From Lineus longissimus (lineage: Eukaryota; Nemertea; Pilidiophora; Heteronemertea; Lineidae): 64,000 nt of DNA. Below the pieces are notes generated by a model. That model saw only the letters and a list, made by a program, of their open reading frames with translations, did not search any database and was not told the DNA's origin. Shown here one piece after another: positions 1 to 14,100 of this stretch. The position numbers and the translations under genes are program-made. The stretch is from NCBI RefSeq assembly GCF_910592395.1, contig NC_088310.1:1929501-1993500 (forward strand). The letters run 5' to 3'. The first letter of the stretch is position 1, and each line of letters starts with the position of its first letter.

Positions 1-310
1 GCAATTTGCATAATGCCAGCAAATGCCAGCTTTTTCCAACAATTGTCAGAAACATCGAATTTGAAATTTCCAGCTAATTCCAGCTCTGACAATCTCATAG
101 TAAAGTGACAGAGATTTCCAGCGCTGGAACTTTTACGAAAAGTAAAGTTCCAGAAAATGCCAAGAATTTCCACCCCATGGATAAAGTTCCAGTTTTTGTC
201 AGCTTTTGCCAGCTATAACTTTTCGATGAAACTCTCTAAATTCAAAGTGTCAGCTTATTCCAGCCAAGAGCTGGAAATTCCAGCTATTTCCAACAAAATC
301 CACCTGAGGT
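1..310. repeat. Dense array of TTCCAGC-like short motifs
   Basis: About twenty copies of a 7-base word of the form TTCCAGC, TGCCAGC or TGTCAGC occur in the first 310 bases, at irregular spacing and mostly on the plus strand. Some form small palindromes, such as TTCCAGCGCTGGAA. No reading frame is open across the block. It is probably the edge of a repeat continuing to the left of the window. The family is not recognised. Confidence 0.55.
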
Positions 311-2167
311 AAAATTCATTTCGCAGGGGGATCCAATATTTTTATGTACCCCTGACTGTCAAGTACATGTATCAGTATTTCAGTATTTGAGCATTTGGTG
401 ATAGTTTGCATGCAATTATCTCTACATCCTTTAAAGAAAATACAGATGCAAATCGTTAAGAATATTCCTGAACCAAATGTGGCTGTTATCAGAGTTCTTC
501 ATGAAATTTGTCTCAGGTTTGAGTTCAGCAAAGAATATACGAAGCCACAAGAAAATGACAGTTGTATTTCTGGTTGAATTTAATGATAACTGATGCATGT
601 AGGTAGCAGCTTATCAAAATGAATTTGAATTAAGTTTGAAATCCTGGCAGCAAATTTCCATAAAGAACTCTTTGTTGCTATTTGTAATGAATCATTGTAT
701 TGCATGCACTTTCCCAGGTTATTTAACTATGAAAAAATAAACTGATGTAACTCAGCAAGTAACTCACTCTGACTTCTTCCTATTTATACAAAAACAGAAT
801 GACTTCAATGAAAACGGAACAAGCCAAAATAGTGAAATGTACAAGTATTATAAGTAGAGAAGCAAAAAATGGTTCAATATTAGGTTGAAACTATAAGGTT
901 TGTGTCTGTGTGTGAATGTCTACAGTAGTGCTTGGGGGCTTATCTCTAATCCATAATTGTCTTAATCCATGATAGAGGCAGTTATACATATGAAGTTTCC
1001 AGTTCACAACACACCAATCCTTTTGATTCTTGATTGCGACACTTGTGTGATGTTGATGGGTGACATGATGATCAATGCTTTTTCTGGCGAGAAAGATCAA
1101 TCTATTGTTCGCCCCAAGGTGTGAAGGACAGAAAATACCAAAGACTACAATGCCGACAAAAACATCAGTTTACAATGTACACTTTCACATTCCACAATAA
1201 AAATAGACATTTCAACAAGTGGCTTGAGATGACTTCTATACTTTGCCAATATACATGTGCTTGTGTCATTTTTGGTGTTGTGTTTGAGAGAAAGGGGGCG
1301 TTACCTTGTCTTGTAAGCGGAGATTGCCGTATTGATTATCAATATCCACATCAAATCTCACAGTACTTGTCTGTGGAGTTAGCATAAATAGGAAAGGGTT
1401 AAAAGAGAAATTAGAACATGAATCTACAGCTTAATGGACTTGCGGGGATAAAAAACACCTGGAGATATGGAGAAGCTGAACTTAATGGATAACAGTGATG
1501 TGAAATTGAAAGGTAAAATCCAATATGCAAAAAAGGAAAAAAAAATCTTTTAATCTTGTTTTATGATAAAAGCACGAAAGCAGGCAGACTATTTACACAT
1601 AATACAAGAATAAGTTGTAATTACTTTTAAAAAGCAAGGGTTTAGGCGGGGTGGTAATGATACTTTGAGTTTCAGGAAAGGAAACACGAGTACACCAACA
1701 GGTTTTGCAGACACAACATTTTTAAGCTTGCTGTGATGTATATAAATAATGGAGAAAGTCAGAAAGAAGCAACCTTAGTGGGAAACATGGATTGGTGGAG
1801 CATGAGCAACGAGCGACAATACTCAGTCAGATGGAGTGACGATGGACAACACGAAAGGTTTAGATATGAACTCACAGTATAGACGTAACTTGGCTTTTGT
1901 TGAGAAGATGAGAAAGAGTGGATTGGGTTAGAGAAAAGGTCACAAACTCAACGGTTTAAAAAAAGTAATACACTTCTTGAGATAGAAACGATATAAGAAC
2001 TCCAATGATAAGATATTAGAACGTATCTTTGGCACAGGTGCAAGCATCAGGACACAGACACAGGTTGTACATTGCCACATGGGAATTCGGTTAGTTATAA
2101 GTCAGACATTTATAATTTTCAATCCACCAACTTAAAACAGAACTAGAAGGCAACCAATGGTTCTTAC
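311..2167. other. No gene recognised (3' side of RGS22)
   Basis: AT-rich sequence with only short, unconvincing open frames. The last coding exon and 3' UTR of the minus-strand RGS22 gene should lie here, because the last recognised exon (2168-2290) ends at a clean GTAAGA donor without a stop codon. I could not choose a terminal exon with confidence. Confidence 0.4.
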
Positions 2168-5100
2168 CTTTCCTCTTGGTCTCCTACCCCGCCATCCTTT
2201 ACCCACATCAACATCCCCCTTCATGGCCAACTCTGCAGCGGAGATATTCGCAAGATTTGCACCTTTAAGGCCAAGATTTTCAGCTTGATTCTGAAAGGTA
2301 GACGATATCAATAAGACATCATACTGAAAGGACACCTATTATTAATGAAAGTGTACCATCCTGGCTACAGACCATTGGCCTAAAACGCGATCGCCGGGAT
2401 CATCAATGAGCTGAACAGCTCTGAACCGTTTGACAACCAAGGCTACCGCACCCTAGTTATCCAAGTTGACCAGTACAGGCACTTACGTCCCAGAAATTCT
2501 TGAAGTGTTCCTCCAGTTGGGGTTTGATGTGATGCAAGACATCCTTGAGAGTAGGAGACTTGGGACGGTCCTTCTCAGAGTTGAGTCTGTGTTCTATCTT
2601 GTCTGTCAATGAAATGCTTTTCTTGCTCCCTTTATCAAGGTGCGATCTGAAAACAACAAGATAATTGCGCGTCAAGATGAGGACCTGTTTGATCTTTGGT
2701 TCATATTGTTCTCTACAAATGACTACTGATTTGGCCTGAAGTAATCACAATTCATTTGATCAACCAAAAGAGTCAGATAGGTCAAAGATATTTAACCTAC
2801 TTATAAATGAAACCTGCTTGTACATCCTTCTTCTGTTTTGTCCCTGTCCCTGAGATTCCCTGGTACGCCAAGATCTCGTTGTAGGTATTCAGCATATTCA
2901 CCACATCTTTGCCATCAGGTTGATCAAAACAATTCTTCTTGAAGATAGTCATCAGACTGAAATCGTAAGAAAGTGAAGAGCATAAAACGTATGATTTGAT
3001 GAATCTTCCATCTTCAGTCATAGGGCCTATAAAGTCCATCTTCAGTCATAAGGCCTATAAAGTCCATCTTCAGTCATAGGGCCTATAAAGAACATGGTTT
3101 AAAATGGATTTTGAGTAACTGTAGAGTTTGATGATACAACATGTAGGACTCTTACGCTTTATTCTGAGCAGCCTCAGCGAACGTTGGTGGCTTGACCTCC
3201 TTATGCTCTGGTGTGATGCTCTGACCATGTCTCCTTGACCCTCCAGACATCAACATCCCTCCCGGGGATATGTTGTCTAAGGCTGAGTCACCGCGACCTT
3301 CACCTTCCTCCCCCGGGGTCTCACCATCCTGGTTCTCTGCCGATGCCTCTCCTTCCTGAAATAAAAACACCAAAGATGACCAACGGCAATCTTTTTTTTG
3401 TGTTTTTCCCCACAGCACTTCATGCTGTAGAGGCATCCAAAGTCATAAAGGGCCCATTATAAAGCAAACAGTTATTATGACATCCGTGATGTGGTTTTAG
3501 TAGCAACAATTCTTTCTTATGTTGAGTGTGTATTGATGTTTTGTTGATGTAAAGCACTTGATATAAATAACCTTCCTTCATCATGTAGATTTCAACATTG
3601 ACATACTGTCATGGTTGTGTTCATGGGATGTTGACAAAGTCGTTGTACAATGGTAGTGGATAGTTTGAAGTGTTGTATGTGATAGATGAAAATGTAAGCA
3701 ATCAACACGAATATCAGGAACAATAAAAAATCTCACATCGAGAGAGCTAAAAACAACACAGAACTCCAACAGAAATGATTTTACTTAGCCAGCTAGGGGG
3801 GGTGGGGGGGACAAACAAAACTGTAATGATATCCAATGTCAGCTGGGGGGGGGCAACAATGTTTAAACATTGATCAAATTGAAAATTGAAAATAATCAAA
3901 CTGAAAACCATTCATAGTGAATATTTCAAAATACATGCAATATGATTTTCAGATAATAAATATGTGGTCAAACGCTCAAAATGTGTGTTATGTGGTGCCA
4001 CAAATGGATATGTGGCCAAAAACTCAAAATTCATGATATGTGGCCTTACACTCAAAATATATAACATGTGGCTGAAGACTCAAAACTCAATTCAAGATAG
4101 TGACACAAAGCTCAAACAAGTACTAAATCCATGAGAAATCTCACTGTTAATTGTCTCATAAGCCTTGCACCTGTCGGGGACATAGCCAACATGGCCATGT
4201 CTTCAAAGTCCAGATCAAATGAGACACGCTGAAAGGAACAGGTATGCAGGGTCAGCAGAGAATTAAAAGGGTAGGAGGTGTCATTAGGTTAGCGTTAGGA
4301 TGTCAAAAGTGGCCCAGGGCAACTGTCAACGACGTCTCTGCCTTAGACAATCCTCCCTTAGGACGAGATTAGGATTGAATATCAAGAGGGTATCGAAGTA
4401 TATTTGACTCTGCAATGAGAGGATTTGAATGATGATCTTGTTGACCCAAGGTGGGACTAACACTCGTTCTGTTTACACACAAGAGAAAAGATTATGGATG
4501 AGCCACAAAACTGTCCGAAAGGACAACTCAAATTGTCAGATCACATTAAACTAGGTGGTCGGGGCAGAACTAAGTTTAGTTTCTGGTGTTTTATGCTACA
4601 AGTATGATATAGGATGTTCACACGATCAGCTATCAGTTATCAAGTTAGACGTCTACTGTCATTGTGCATAACTTGGGGAGGGTGTGGGAAGATGAGAAAA
4701 CTACTAAACTACTAAAAGTAATAAGTATGTGTCCGGCGTGAAGTCAGCGCTACAACATCTGAAAATGTCAAAGATATCAGTGAGTAGTCATATGACTTGT
4801 AAGCTGGTGCTAGGAGACCTGTACACCTGGCAAAGGGATCCCAAAGCGCTCCATGTCCAGTAAGCTGTTAGAGTCAAAAGCGGGATCTGTACTGCTAGCA
4901 AGGCTTGTGCTTGAAGAATATAGAGATGACATTACTCTGCCTCGCTCGTAAACTTTCATGCCACGCTTTGGTCGCATTTTCTGGAATGCTTTGATGGGTT
5001 TTTCTATAGGCACGCTTTCTTTCCTCTGGGAAAGCTCAGTCAGGGCAGAGCTCTTAGACAGACTTTCCCTCTTGCCCTTCCCCTTGGCAAGGCTCTGCCG

Positions 5101-8100
5101 TCTCCCGGAGCCTCTCGGTAAGCTGCCTTTCCTCACTGACGCGATACTGCCTCTCTTTCCATAACGCTGAAATTAAATTGCTCAGGTATCACATGACAGA
5201 AACAAAATTGTTAACATTTAAGTGCACTCCTTATAAAATGTGGATGAAATCAAAAATTAACTCAGATGATATCACTATTGCCACTGAGAAGTATAAATAT
5301 CAACAGTAAAACGGAACCAATAACTAACATCAATGATATACCACACAAGGGGAATACATTTTGAGAAAGAAATTGATTTCGGCTACAGAACTAAACTAGG
5401 ATTGCGTGACTGTTGCAGGGTTTTCAAAGATTTAGAGGTGAGATGAGAAACAATCCGTGCTCTGAATGTGAAAGCTTTAATGATAACACCTCGTAATTTG
5501 TTTTAGTAAAGCATCCTTGCACCTCTTTATGATTAAAGGCTTTTATAGTGAAAGCTTTTGCCAGTTTCCGGCCTCCACTAGTCGTGAACCAGTTAATAGA
5601 TCCTTGCTCTCACCATGTGCATTGGAAGTTCACAAGGGAATAGTCTATGGAAGATCTACGTGGTGGACTCAAAAGATGATTGAGAGCATTTCTGTGGTTT
5701 TTGGCAATTACGATACATCTTCGATCAGAGTGGGATGAATTGCAATAAGCTAGGCTGTGCATTTGTAAAGAATAAACTTGAATTGCCAAAAGCAAGGTTA
5801 TATTGACAGAAGCATAAGTAAGTAGAGAAAAGGACCTGAATTAGCTCTGGGTCGTCTTCATCGCTCCAATCCTGTCAACATGAAACATGGTTGCATTAGA
5901 TCCTGATTGCGATTAAGTGACTTACTCAAGGAGTCAAGGACAAAAAAGATTGATAACAGTTGGGTAACGTTTTCAAATGTTGATGGTTTTTATCAATACA
6001 AATTGATCTAATTTACGAGTACTTCTGGTGAATTTCGATGAAATCTTACAATCTGCTCAATCAAGCAAAGTTTAGGCTTAATCAAATGGCTAACTTTCTG
6101 TTCACAATGTAAATTGCTGGAAAGGAAAGATAAATGAATGAAAAGGATTAAGATATTAATCTAATTGGCTAGGGTAACACTAAATAAGGTTTGGCCGAGG
6201 ATCAAGGATCAGTGAAATCTGAAAGGAGAAAGCTATGATGGGAAAATTATCGTCTAATAAAAGAGGAAAGACTAAATGTTGACATAAATTCAAAATCTAC
6301 AGTACTTGGCTAGATCTAACGTGACATGGGTCTGAAAATGTGAATTTCTACAGATAAGCTGCATTGTAATTAGGTCTTGCTGAAATTATAAGGATTTGTA
6401 ATATCTGAAACAAAAGAAAGCTAGGATTAGGATCAGGCCTCTGGTGGGTACTACTTGATGGATGAATACAAGAGCTATGGTTCAGGAACATTTCCTTGAA
6501 TGTCTTGTGACAAGGACCCTTAAGGGGTCAACATGATCCAACACAGAAATTGTAATTACTCAAATCTAGCCCAATAACCTTTCTGAAAAAAATGAGAAAC
6601 ATTTGGTTTAGGACTTCCACTATCATCGAAATCAGGTTTTCCACACTAAATCATCCATAATGCAGTGACACCAAGGCCTGTCTACTGTGTCAATGTGATT
6701 AACATAAACATAATATATATGGAAGATTTAATACTTTTGAACTTTCATCTGTTCTGAGGGAACTATTTGTCTGCTCTCTACTGGCCATTTCCTCAGGCTC
6801 AGTCACATTAATCTGCGGGACTGTTTGAACAGATATCCTTGGGGTTGGTGAATGTGTTAATACTTTTCGAACTTTTCTGCGTATAATTTTAGGTTTTGGA
6901 GGGGGTGGCACATCAGAGTCAAAAAGGTCAGCGTCGGCATCCCACAGGGTTTTCTTCTCTTCTTTTGATTCTTCCTGAAAGGTTATTTAAACAACATATT
7001 ACAAAGAAAAATGCACATGATTACTCTGGTAAAAGTAAGGTGCTCATTATACCAAAAATATATCAGGACCAATGTATTTTAGATTCACTAGAGTTCATAC
7101 AAGTGATATAATGATGACACAGAAGTTGAATCAATAATGGATGGAAGAAAAGTTAGCAAATTTTGAACAATCAATCGTCAAAAACATCAATTAAACCAAA
7201 GTGTTCAGCAGACGACAAAATGTGGTTTTGATACCATAAATCACATCAATTACCTTTTCTGGATTGTTTTTCTTCATCTTCATCTCCTTCAGCCTCTTCT
7301 TGGCTGCCCGGATGGCCTTACGCCGTTCACGTTCCATAATTTTACGCTTTTCTGCCCGGATTTTCTTCAGTTCGGCTTTCCTGACCGAGTCTATACTCTC
7401 AGCCAATGAGAGAGAGCGCATCAAGCGTTGGTTAGCTTCCTTTTCTGAAGGCGTTCGTGTCCTGGAGAAGGAAAGAAAACTCCCTCAATGGATCTCAATG
7501 TGGAGCCAGACAGTTTATCCTTCCCACAGCCCAGAGCTAGATCCTGACCAACAACAGAAATTGGCAGACATCCCAGATGATGTGGTATTAAGCAGCCAAA
7601 AATTGGCAGAAATCACTGACAATCAGTAAAAATCAAAATGTTTTGGTATCAGTCCTACATTAGATCATGTCATTTGTTTGTTAATTAGATGATTGTTAGG
7701 CATGACTTCAAATCAACTTAAGATTATCCCTACCTCTTGTAATACGGTCTCCTTACAATGATCTGGTCTCCTTCCACGATGATCTCTATATCATCGGCAG
7801 TAGGTGGAGGTGCCATCCCCATGTCACGGTGAGATGTTGAGCATCTGAAACCAAATATAGCTCCATATAATACATGGCATCACAGGAGGGATCAGCATTT
7901 TATAAGACCAGGCTTTAAGTCAGGAGGTTCTGGATTGAACTCTCGGAAGAATCACTGCAGCCTTTGAACACAACACCTTGCCCTACACTGCTTCTCTCCA
8001 CCAAGAAGTATAAAATCTACCCACTTAACCTACAGCAGATCAGCATTTGTGACAAGCGTCTGTCATTGGGCCTGGGCATAGCCAGCAGACATGCTCAGAC

Positions 8101-11100
8101 ACTGGCATGGCCCTTCTGCTCAGCCAAATGCATTTCAATAGTGTTAGGTTCTACTCACTCCAAATATTTTCTCACATCCTCCTTCAGGTAACCTATCCAT
8201 GCAGGTTCAAGAATTTCAGTTGCATGGTTTTTAGCGTCATCGAACAGATCACCAGAGACATAGTCTTTTGCCGTCAGCAGTGTCTGGTGGACCTTGTCTC
8301 GGTCCTCTTTCTTTATACCTGTAATAAGAAGAGGTCAAATGGTGTCAATTGTTAAAGAATAAGAGACACCGAGGTCAAGCTTTCTCCTGGGTGGAATGCT
8401 GGCCCATCACTAACTATTGTGCTATGACTTCAAACAGTTCTGATGATCAGATTTTGGTTATATCTTATTTGTTTTAAAAGTATTCTTTTTGTGCTTGATT
8501 CATAACTTTGTGCATGATACAAGAACACATAGATCCAGTTTTGCTATTCACCACATATTTTTGGATAAACTGCCAAAGCCACTTACCTATAGAATTGACA
8601 CTTCCTTGTGCTATATACTGATTATAAATATACCAGGCGTTATTGAGCCTTAGAAGACGATCGGCAGTAGCACTCTCCGCCTCACCATACTCGTACACAT
8701 CTTGCCAGAACAATAAGTTAGACACCAGAGTCTTGTCTTTTAGCTGCTCGAGACTTTTCTGGAGTGCGCCGCCAGCTGCCTTGTCTGTTACTATGGCTTT
8801 TATAAGCTTTTCTCGAAGTGGTGAGCTACGGACATAAAAAGCCTTCGGTCACATTCAATTAAACTGATGATTGTAGCTATTCATCTGTACATTCCATTCA
8901 ATACCATAAGCTTAGACTTTTTCAGTTAGCGTCTACATTACAAGGTTTAAAACTGGACTACTTAGATTAATGATTGTGTCAGATGCCTTGGTGAGAACTG
9001 TCTTGACAATGTCAAGTGTCCCTGGTTAGGCTGCACAAGCTTTCCTCTGGCCTAGGCTGCAGAAAGGCATTGAACACATCTGCAGGATATGGTTCAAGGT
9101 CTGTTCAAGTCTGCCAGCATAGGTCAGTTATGCCAGTCAGTCTGAATATAATGCAAGTTTGTTTCCTTACCTTGGTGGTGTCCTCAACCTAAGGCACGTC
9201 CTCGACTTGGCTGATTTGATCCTATCATCCAGTCTTCTTCCACCCTTTGACACAAAATCCCAGTCCCTTGTTTTGGCAATTTGGAGCACATCATCCGGTC
9301 TGACTGGCATTGAGTTGACTAATGAAATTGATGGGAAGAAACCGGACATTCGACTAGCTCCTCGGATGCGATCCAAGAACTCCTGTTCTTGATGACACCT
9401 ACAGATCAATGAATAACAATTGAGTTTAAAGAGTGGTTGCTTATTCTTGCACTTGAGGTGTCAGATTCATCATCCGAACATCATAGCTTTGATATCCAAG
9501 CTGACACATCACTTGTGACCTTGATCAAGTTACTTTACTTTGATTGCCTGGTACTTCGATCCAGACATAAAACTTGGATTCCTTGAACATGGTGCCCACG
9601 CCAGGTTAAGAAAAAGATTCCATCCAAGTTTGTAATTGGCCCCTCCTCCATGGAAAAGATGGCGCTACCAGACTGATATACCCAATCAGCAACCATCTGC
9701 AGCAGCATAACTTTACAAATGTGTGAATGCCAAGAGAGATAATATAGTGGTAGTCAATGAATGTTCAAAATATCTTATTGATGTCTCACCTAAATCCCTC
9801 CATGCGTTCTTTGTGTATGATGAACCTCGGTACCCAGTACGCCCTCAGCCTCCGAAGCACATCATATTGCGTCCGGATAAAGATGGTGTGACTGAGGTTG
9901 ACATTGCTCGAAGCCTTCATCAACTGTTCCTTTGCGTCGGCGGTGAGGTTCAATCTGTACTTGTCTTTGATGTCTCTGAAAAAAGATCACAAGTTTCTCA
10001 TTACGTCCGTGCAGAGGCAATAGCATAAAAGCTGTCATTGAAAAACGTGTTAGTTGAATGAGATGCATACCTGAAGAGTTTGTTTCTAGCCGATAAACTC
10101 TGGACTTCATCAAAGTCTTGCATACTATCCTTGAAGTATTCACAGTCCAACCAGAAGTTTGTCAGATGGATCCCAGCCGTGTCTGAGAGGAATGAGATGA
10201 ACTCCTCGATACCTAGATTCTGAAATATTGAAGTGGAACAATCAGTATTAAGCCCTGGCATGAACTGGCCTTGATCATGACTTAATAGTAGATACGCTAG
10301 CTAGTGCTGGTTTCCTGTTACCAGGACGTGTTGTCCTTGATATTGAGACCGAGCAGTGACATGGTCATCTTGACACGTCATCTTGGCCAAGACATCACAA
10401 CCCATGGTGTCGACACAGGGGACGCATGTCGTCGCACAACACCACGCAGACGTCAAGACGCACAGGACAATCAAACGGAAGATACGCAAGGCTGACAGAT
10501 CGTCATTCACAACGGTATTATCAGCGGACCACAGCAGTCACATCACGTTTTGACCATTGATCATGACTTAAGTCAAGGATTCTTAGCACTTGAACATGAC
10601 TGGTAGTTATGACAGAACGCTGCGTTTAGGTTAAACTGCCAGCGGTACATCAGGAATTAAAAGCTTTTAAACAACTTTTGCTGCCCTGGCTTTTATCAGA
10701 AGACAGGACAACATGATTACAGGGAATGCATGGAGTGTAGACAAAGAAGGCAGAGGGGCTTCAAACAAATGCATCTCCCCACTGTTTTCCACTAAAAGAA
10801 GGACAATCGACTGCCAACTTACCGATCCAAGTACACTTTCCTTCATCTCCTGGTACGTCATTTTATGCTTCCCCTCCAACGTCTTCATGTCAGAGTACGT
10901 CCTCTCCTCGCTGGCCTCATCCTCGAATGCCACATATACCCGCCCAGTGTCTTCTGGCTCTGCCTCACCAAACATCATGTCGAAGTCTCCGTACATTGGG
11001 ATCTTCAGGAATTCCTGATAGTTGATTGGGGCAGAATACGCTCTGAAATATATACATTCCATGAAACAGGGACAGTGTGGAAGTATTAATCATTAAAAAA

Positions 11101-14100
11101 AGTTCATGATCTTACAATAAATGGATGCATTTCTGTCCAAGCAGAATTTGAGTCTAAAATCTTTCTGTACCTTTTCACCTCATCTTTGACATCTTTGAAT
11201 GTAACAGACGACCCATCAGATGGTTTGTTTGTCTTCTTCTTCTTAATAGAGGCCTTCGACTGTGACTGTAACTTCTCCTTGGTATTCTCCCGTGAGAATG
11301 AGACACTCACTGGAACAGAAACCGGACCAATATAAGTGAAAGCTATGGTACTCGTAGAAGGACAACTGCACCAGCATGCTTAATGGGGTAGTCGACTTTT
11401 GATAATCTCTGCAGATGGAGCATCGAGGCTTGCACTTAGCACTTTCTGATGACACAATAACGTGAGTGATTTCATTTTCATACCTGGAACGTTTTCATGA
11501 ATAGACGTGAGAGTGTCATGGCGGGTTGTAAACGTAACATCACGGTTGGTCCCCAAAGCCACACCAGTGTCATTCTGTGTGGCAGTCACCTGAGTTTTGT
11601 TCCTGAAATCATCAGATTACAAGGAGTATTATTGCGAAATCAATTAAAATCTAATGGTTCTCTATTCAACTTTTAGATCAGCGCCTACATTATACACTGA
11701 ATGTTCACAGGAATGAGATTTCGATCAATCTATCAAGTTTGAAGTGCACATAGAGTTTGACTCACAAACATTGTACTCTATCGAACAGGTGGTACAAGAC
11801 AAACATGCTGATGCAGCACATTCTAAAAAGTGGAAACAATCAAAACAAAAAAATATCAAATTTTTACAAATTTACAATCATCAACAGTGAACACTGACAC
11901 AAGCATATGAAACAAAACAATCAGTCACAGGGACAACGTCAAATCACAAGGACAAAACAGTTGTGAAATATTTGAGAATCAAGAATTTCATCAGGGTCAT
12001 GTGATAAAATCAAAGGCTCTTGTCTTTGTGAGGGCACATGCAGTCTGGTGTTGAGTAACCAAATGGTGTCTGGTAACAAATCAATATCTTGTCAACAGCA
12101 AGAGGGATATTATTGTATGATAACAGATCATGCTTTAAAATGTCATCATTGACTGTACTCTACCTGATATACCAATCATTAATCTGCTGCTGTTTGTCAG
12201 CAGTTTTCGACAGGGATTTCATTAGCATTGAGTTAACTTGGATGGGGGGTAGGGTGAAGCTTGAAGCAATAAAAGATATTGATATGAGCGAGAGAAAATG
12301 ATCAATCCTTGGACTGACAAAGGTTGCCCTTTTCGAGAGACCAGAGTTAAATTACATATAGAGATGAGATGAAGCCAAATACTGGAAGTGTAGGATGCCC
12401 CTGCGAAATTCGACTGGAAATTGTCGGCAAAAGCCGGGAATAAGCATGCAGTTTAATAAGGGCAGCATGATCAGCTAGGTTTGTAGCTATTGCATAATTT
12501 ATAGAATGATTTGCCCACAGCACGTGTACGGGTCTAATCAAATATTTATAAGGCCAACTGATACCAACTGATACAAAATGGAAGGCATAATGAGTTTATC
12601 AACAAGGCTACTCACATCTGGATACGAAGACAGCAAAAAACCATGACAAATCAGCTGATTGAACCCAAAGTCAAATGTACATAACAGGCCAGGCAGCTCA
12701 ATTAAAACCTGACCTAGAAGGGCCCACAACGCAGAGCAAGGTTTCAATTTTACAAGGTTGCAGGACAGGACGGATGAAGCAAGACACGTAGGCCATACAT
12801 GTTTACATCTATGTTTCGCATCGGTCTACTATCACCAAATTGAATATCGTCAATCTCATAATCACTCGAACTCCTTTACACAATCTCATCACTTGAGATT
12901 CCATTTTCCAAAAATTGTATCGACAGGATGCTTCTCATATATTTAAACTTGCATGGCCTAAGATATGATAATGTACAAAGGACACCTGAGGACGATATCG
13001 TATTCAAAACAACTCACCGCATTATCACATCAGAACCAGTGCTTTTGCTTTGTTAAAGAACATTGAATATAAAGACTTTACATTGACTCCTTTTACAGAC
13101 AGTTTAATAACACTTTACCTCATCAGGAAATGTTCTTCAAAAGACTTTTCAATCGACAATTAGCTATGACTTCAGATACTAATGACACAGTTATCCATAA
13201 TCAACAATAAAATCAGGTTTGACAGATCATATCCTCAGCATCTACATCTTTTGACGGTAACCGGAAAAACGCCGACCGACCGACCGACCGACCTGCCAAC
13301 CTACTCATAAGTCAATGTGATATATCCAATCCACGATAGCAGGTCATATGAAATGAAATTGTAAACAAGCGCACGTAAGCTGGTCAAATGACAACAAATG
13401 CATGTTGCGCGTTGCAGTTCATGCATTGCATCGGTCGAGACACTCGAGTAGAAAAACTACAGTGCATATACTAGGCCCAAATCATGTTTTTATATCCACC
13501 GACCATGTAGACAAAGCATATCTTTAGAGTATCGTTATCAGTTCCTTACCGCGTGGGCTCGTTTTCCCGGTATAATTGACTGGAGATGCTGCTGTCAGAC
13601 ACGTCGGACTCCAGGCACTACACAGGTACATGTGCTATAGAGAAGCGAAAGGGATACTGCATATGACGGTAGGTTGGCAGGTCAGTCGGTCAGTCGGTCG
13701 GTCGGTCGGTCGGCGTTTTTCCGGTTACCTCTTTTGACACCTGGCAACCGTACACTAGCATACCAGGCTGGCCCTGAAGCAGGCTCCAATGCCATTGGGA
13801 AAAGTTCAGACATAACTGAGACCTCAGCTCAGCATTGGTATTGTCAATCCTGGCATTCATCACCATTATGTTTTGTGTCAATTTATGCAATCATGAATCA
13901 ATGCGCTTTGTGTGTTTGTCCTACCTTGATGCGTTACGTAGCGTCTTCTTGCGACTAGCACCAGTGTGGGTGGTGGAAGGATTCTTCTCCGGACTGATCG
14001 TACTCCTGGAGGTGCGTGCATCTGATGTCGTGGTCACTTCCGATGGGCTCATATGGATAACTGAAGTAAAAGGTTCAAAAAGTGACCATGATTGATAATT

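Noticed and set aside
7264-7629. Plus-strand open frame of 121 codons
   Set aside because: It is antisense to the well-supported RGS22 exon 7254-7461 and continues into its intron; no splice or protein features of its own.
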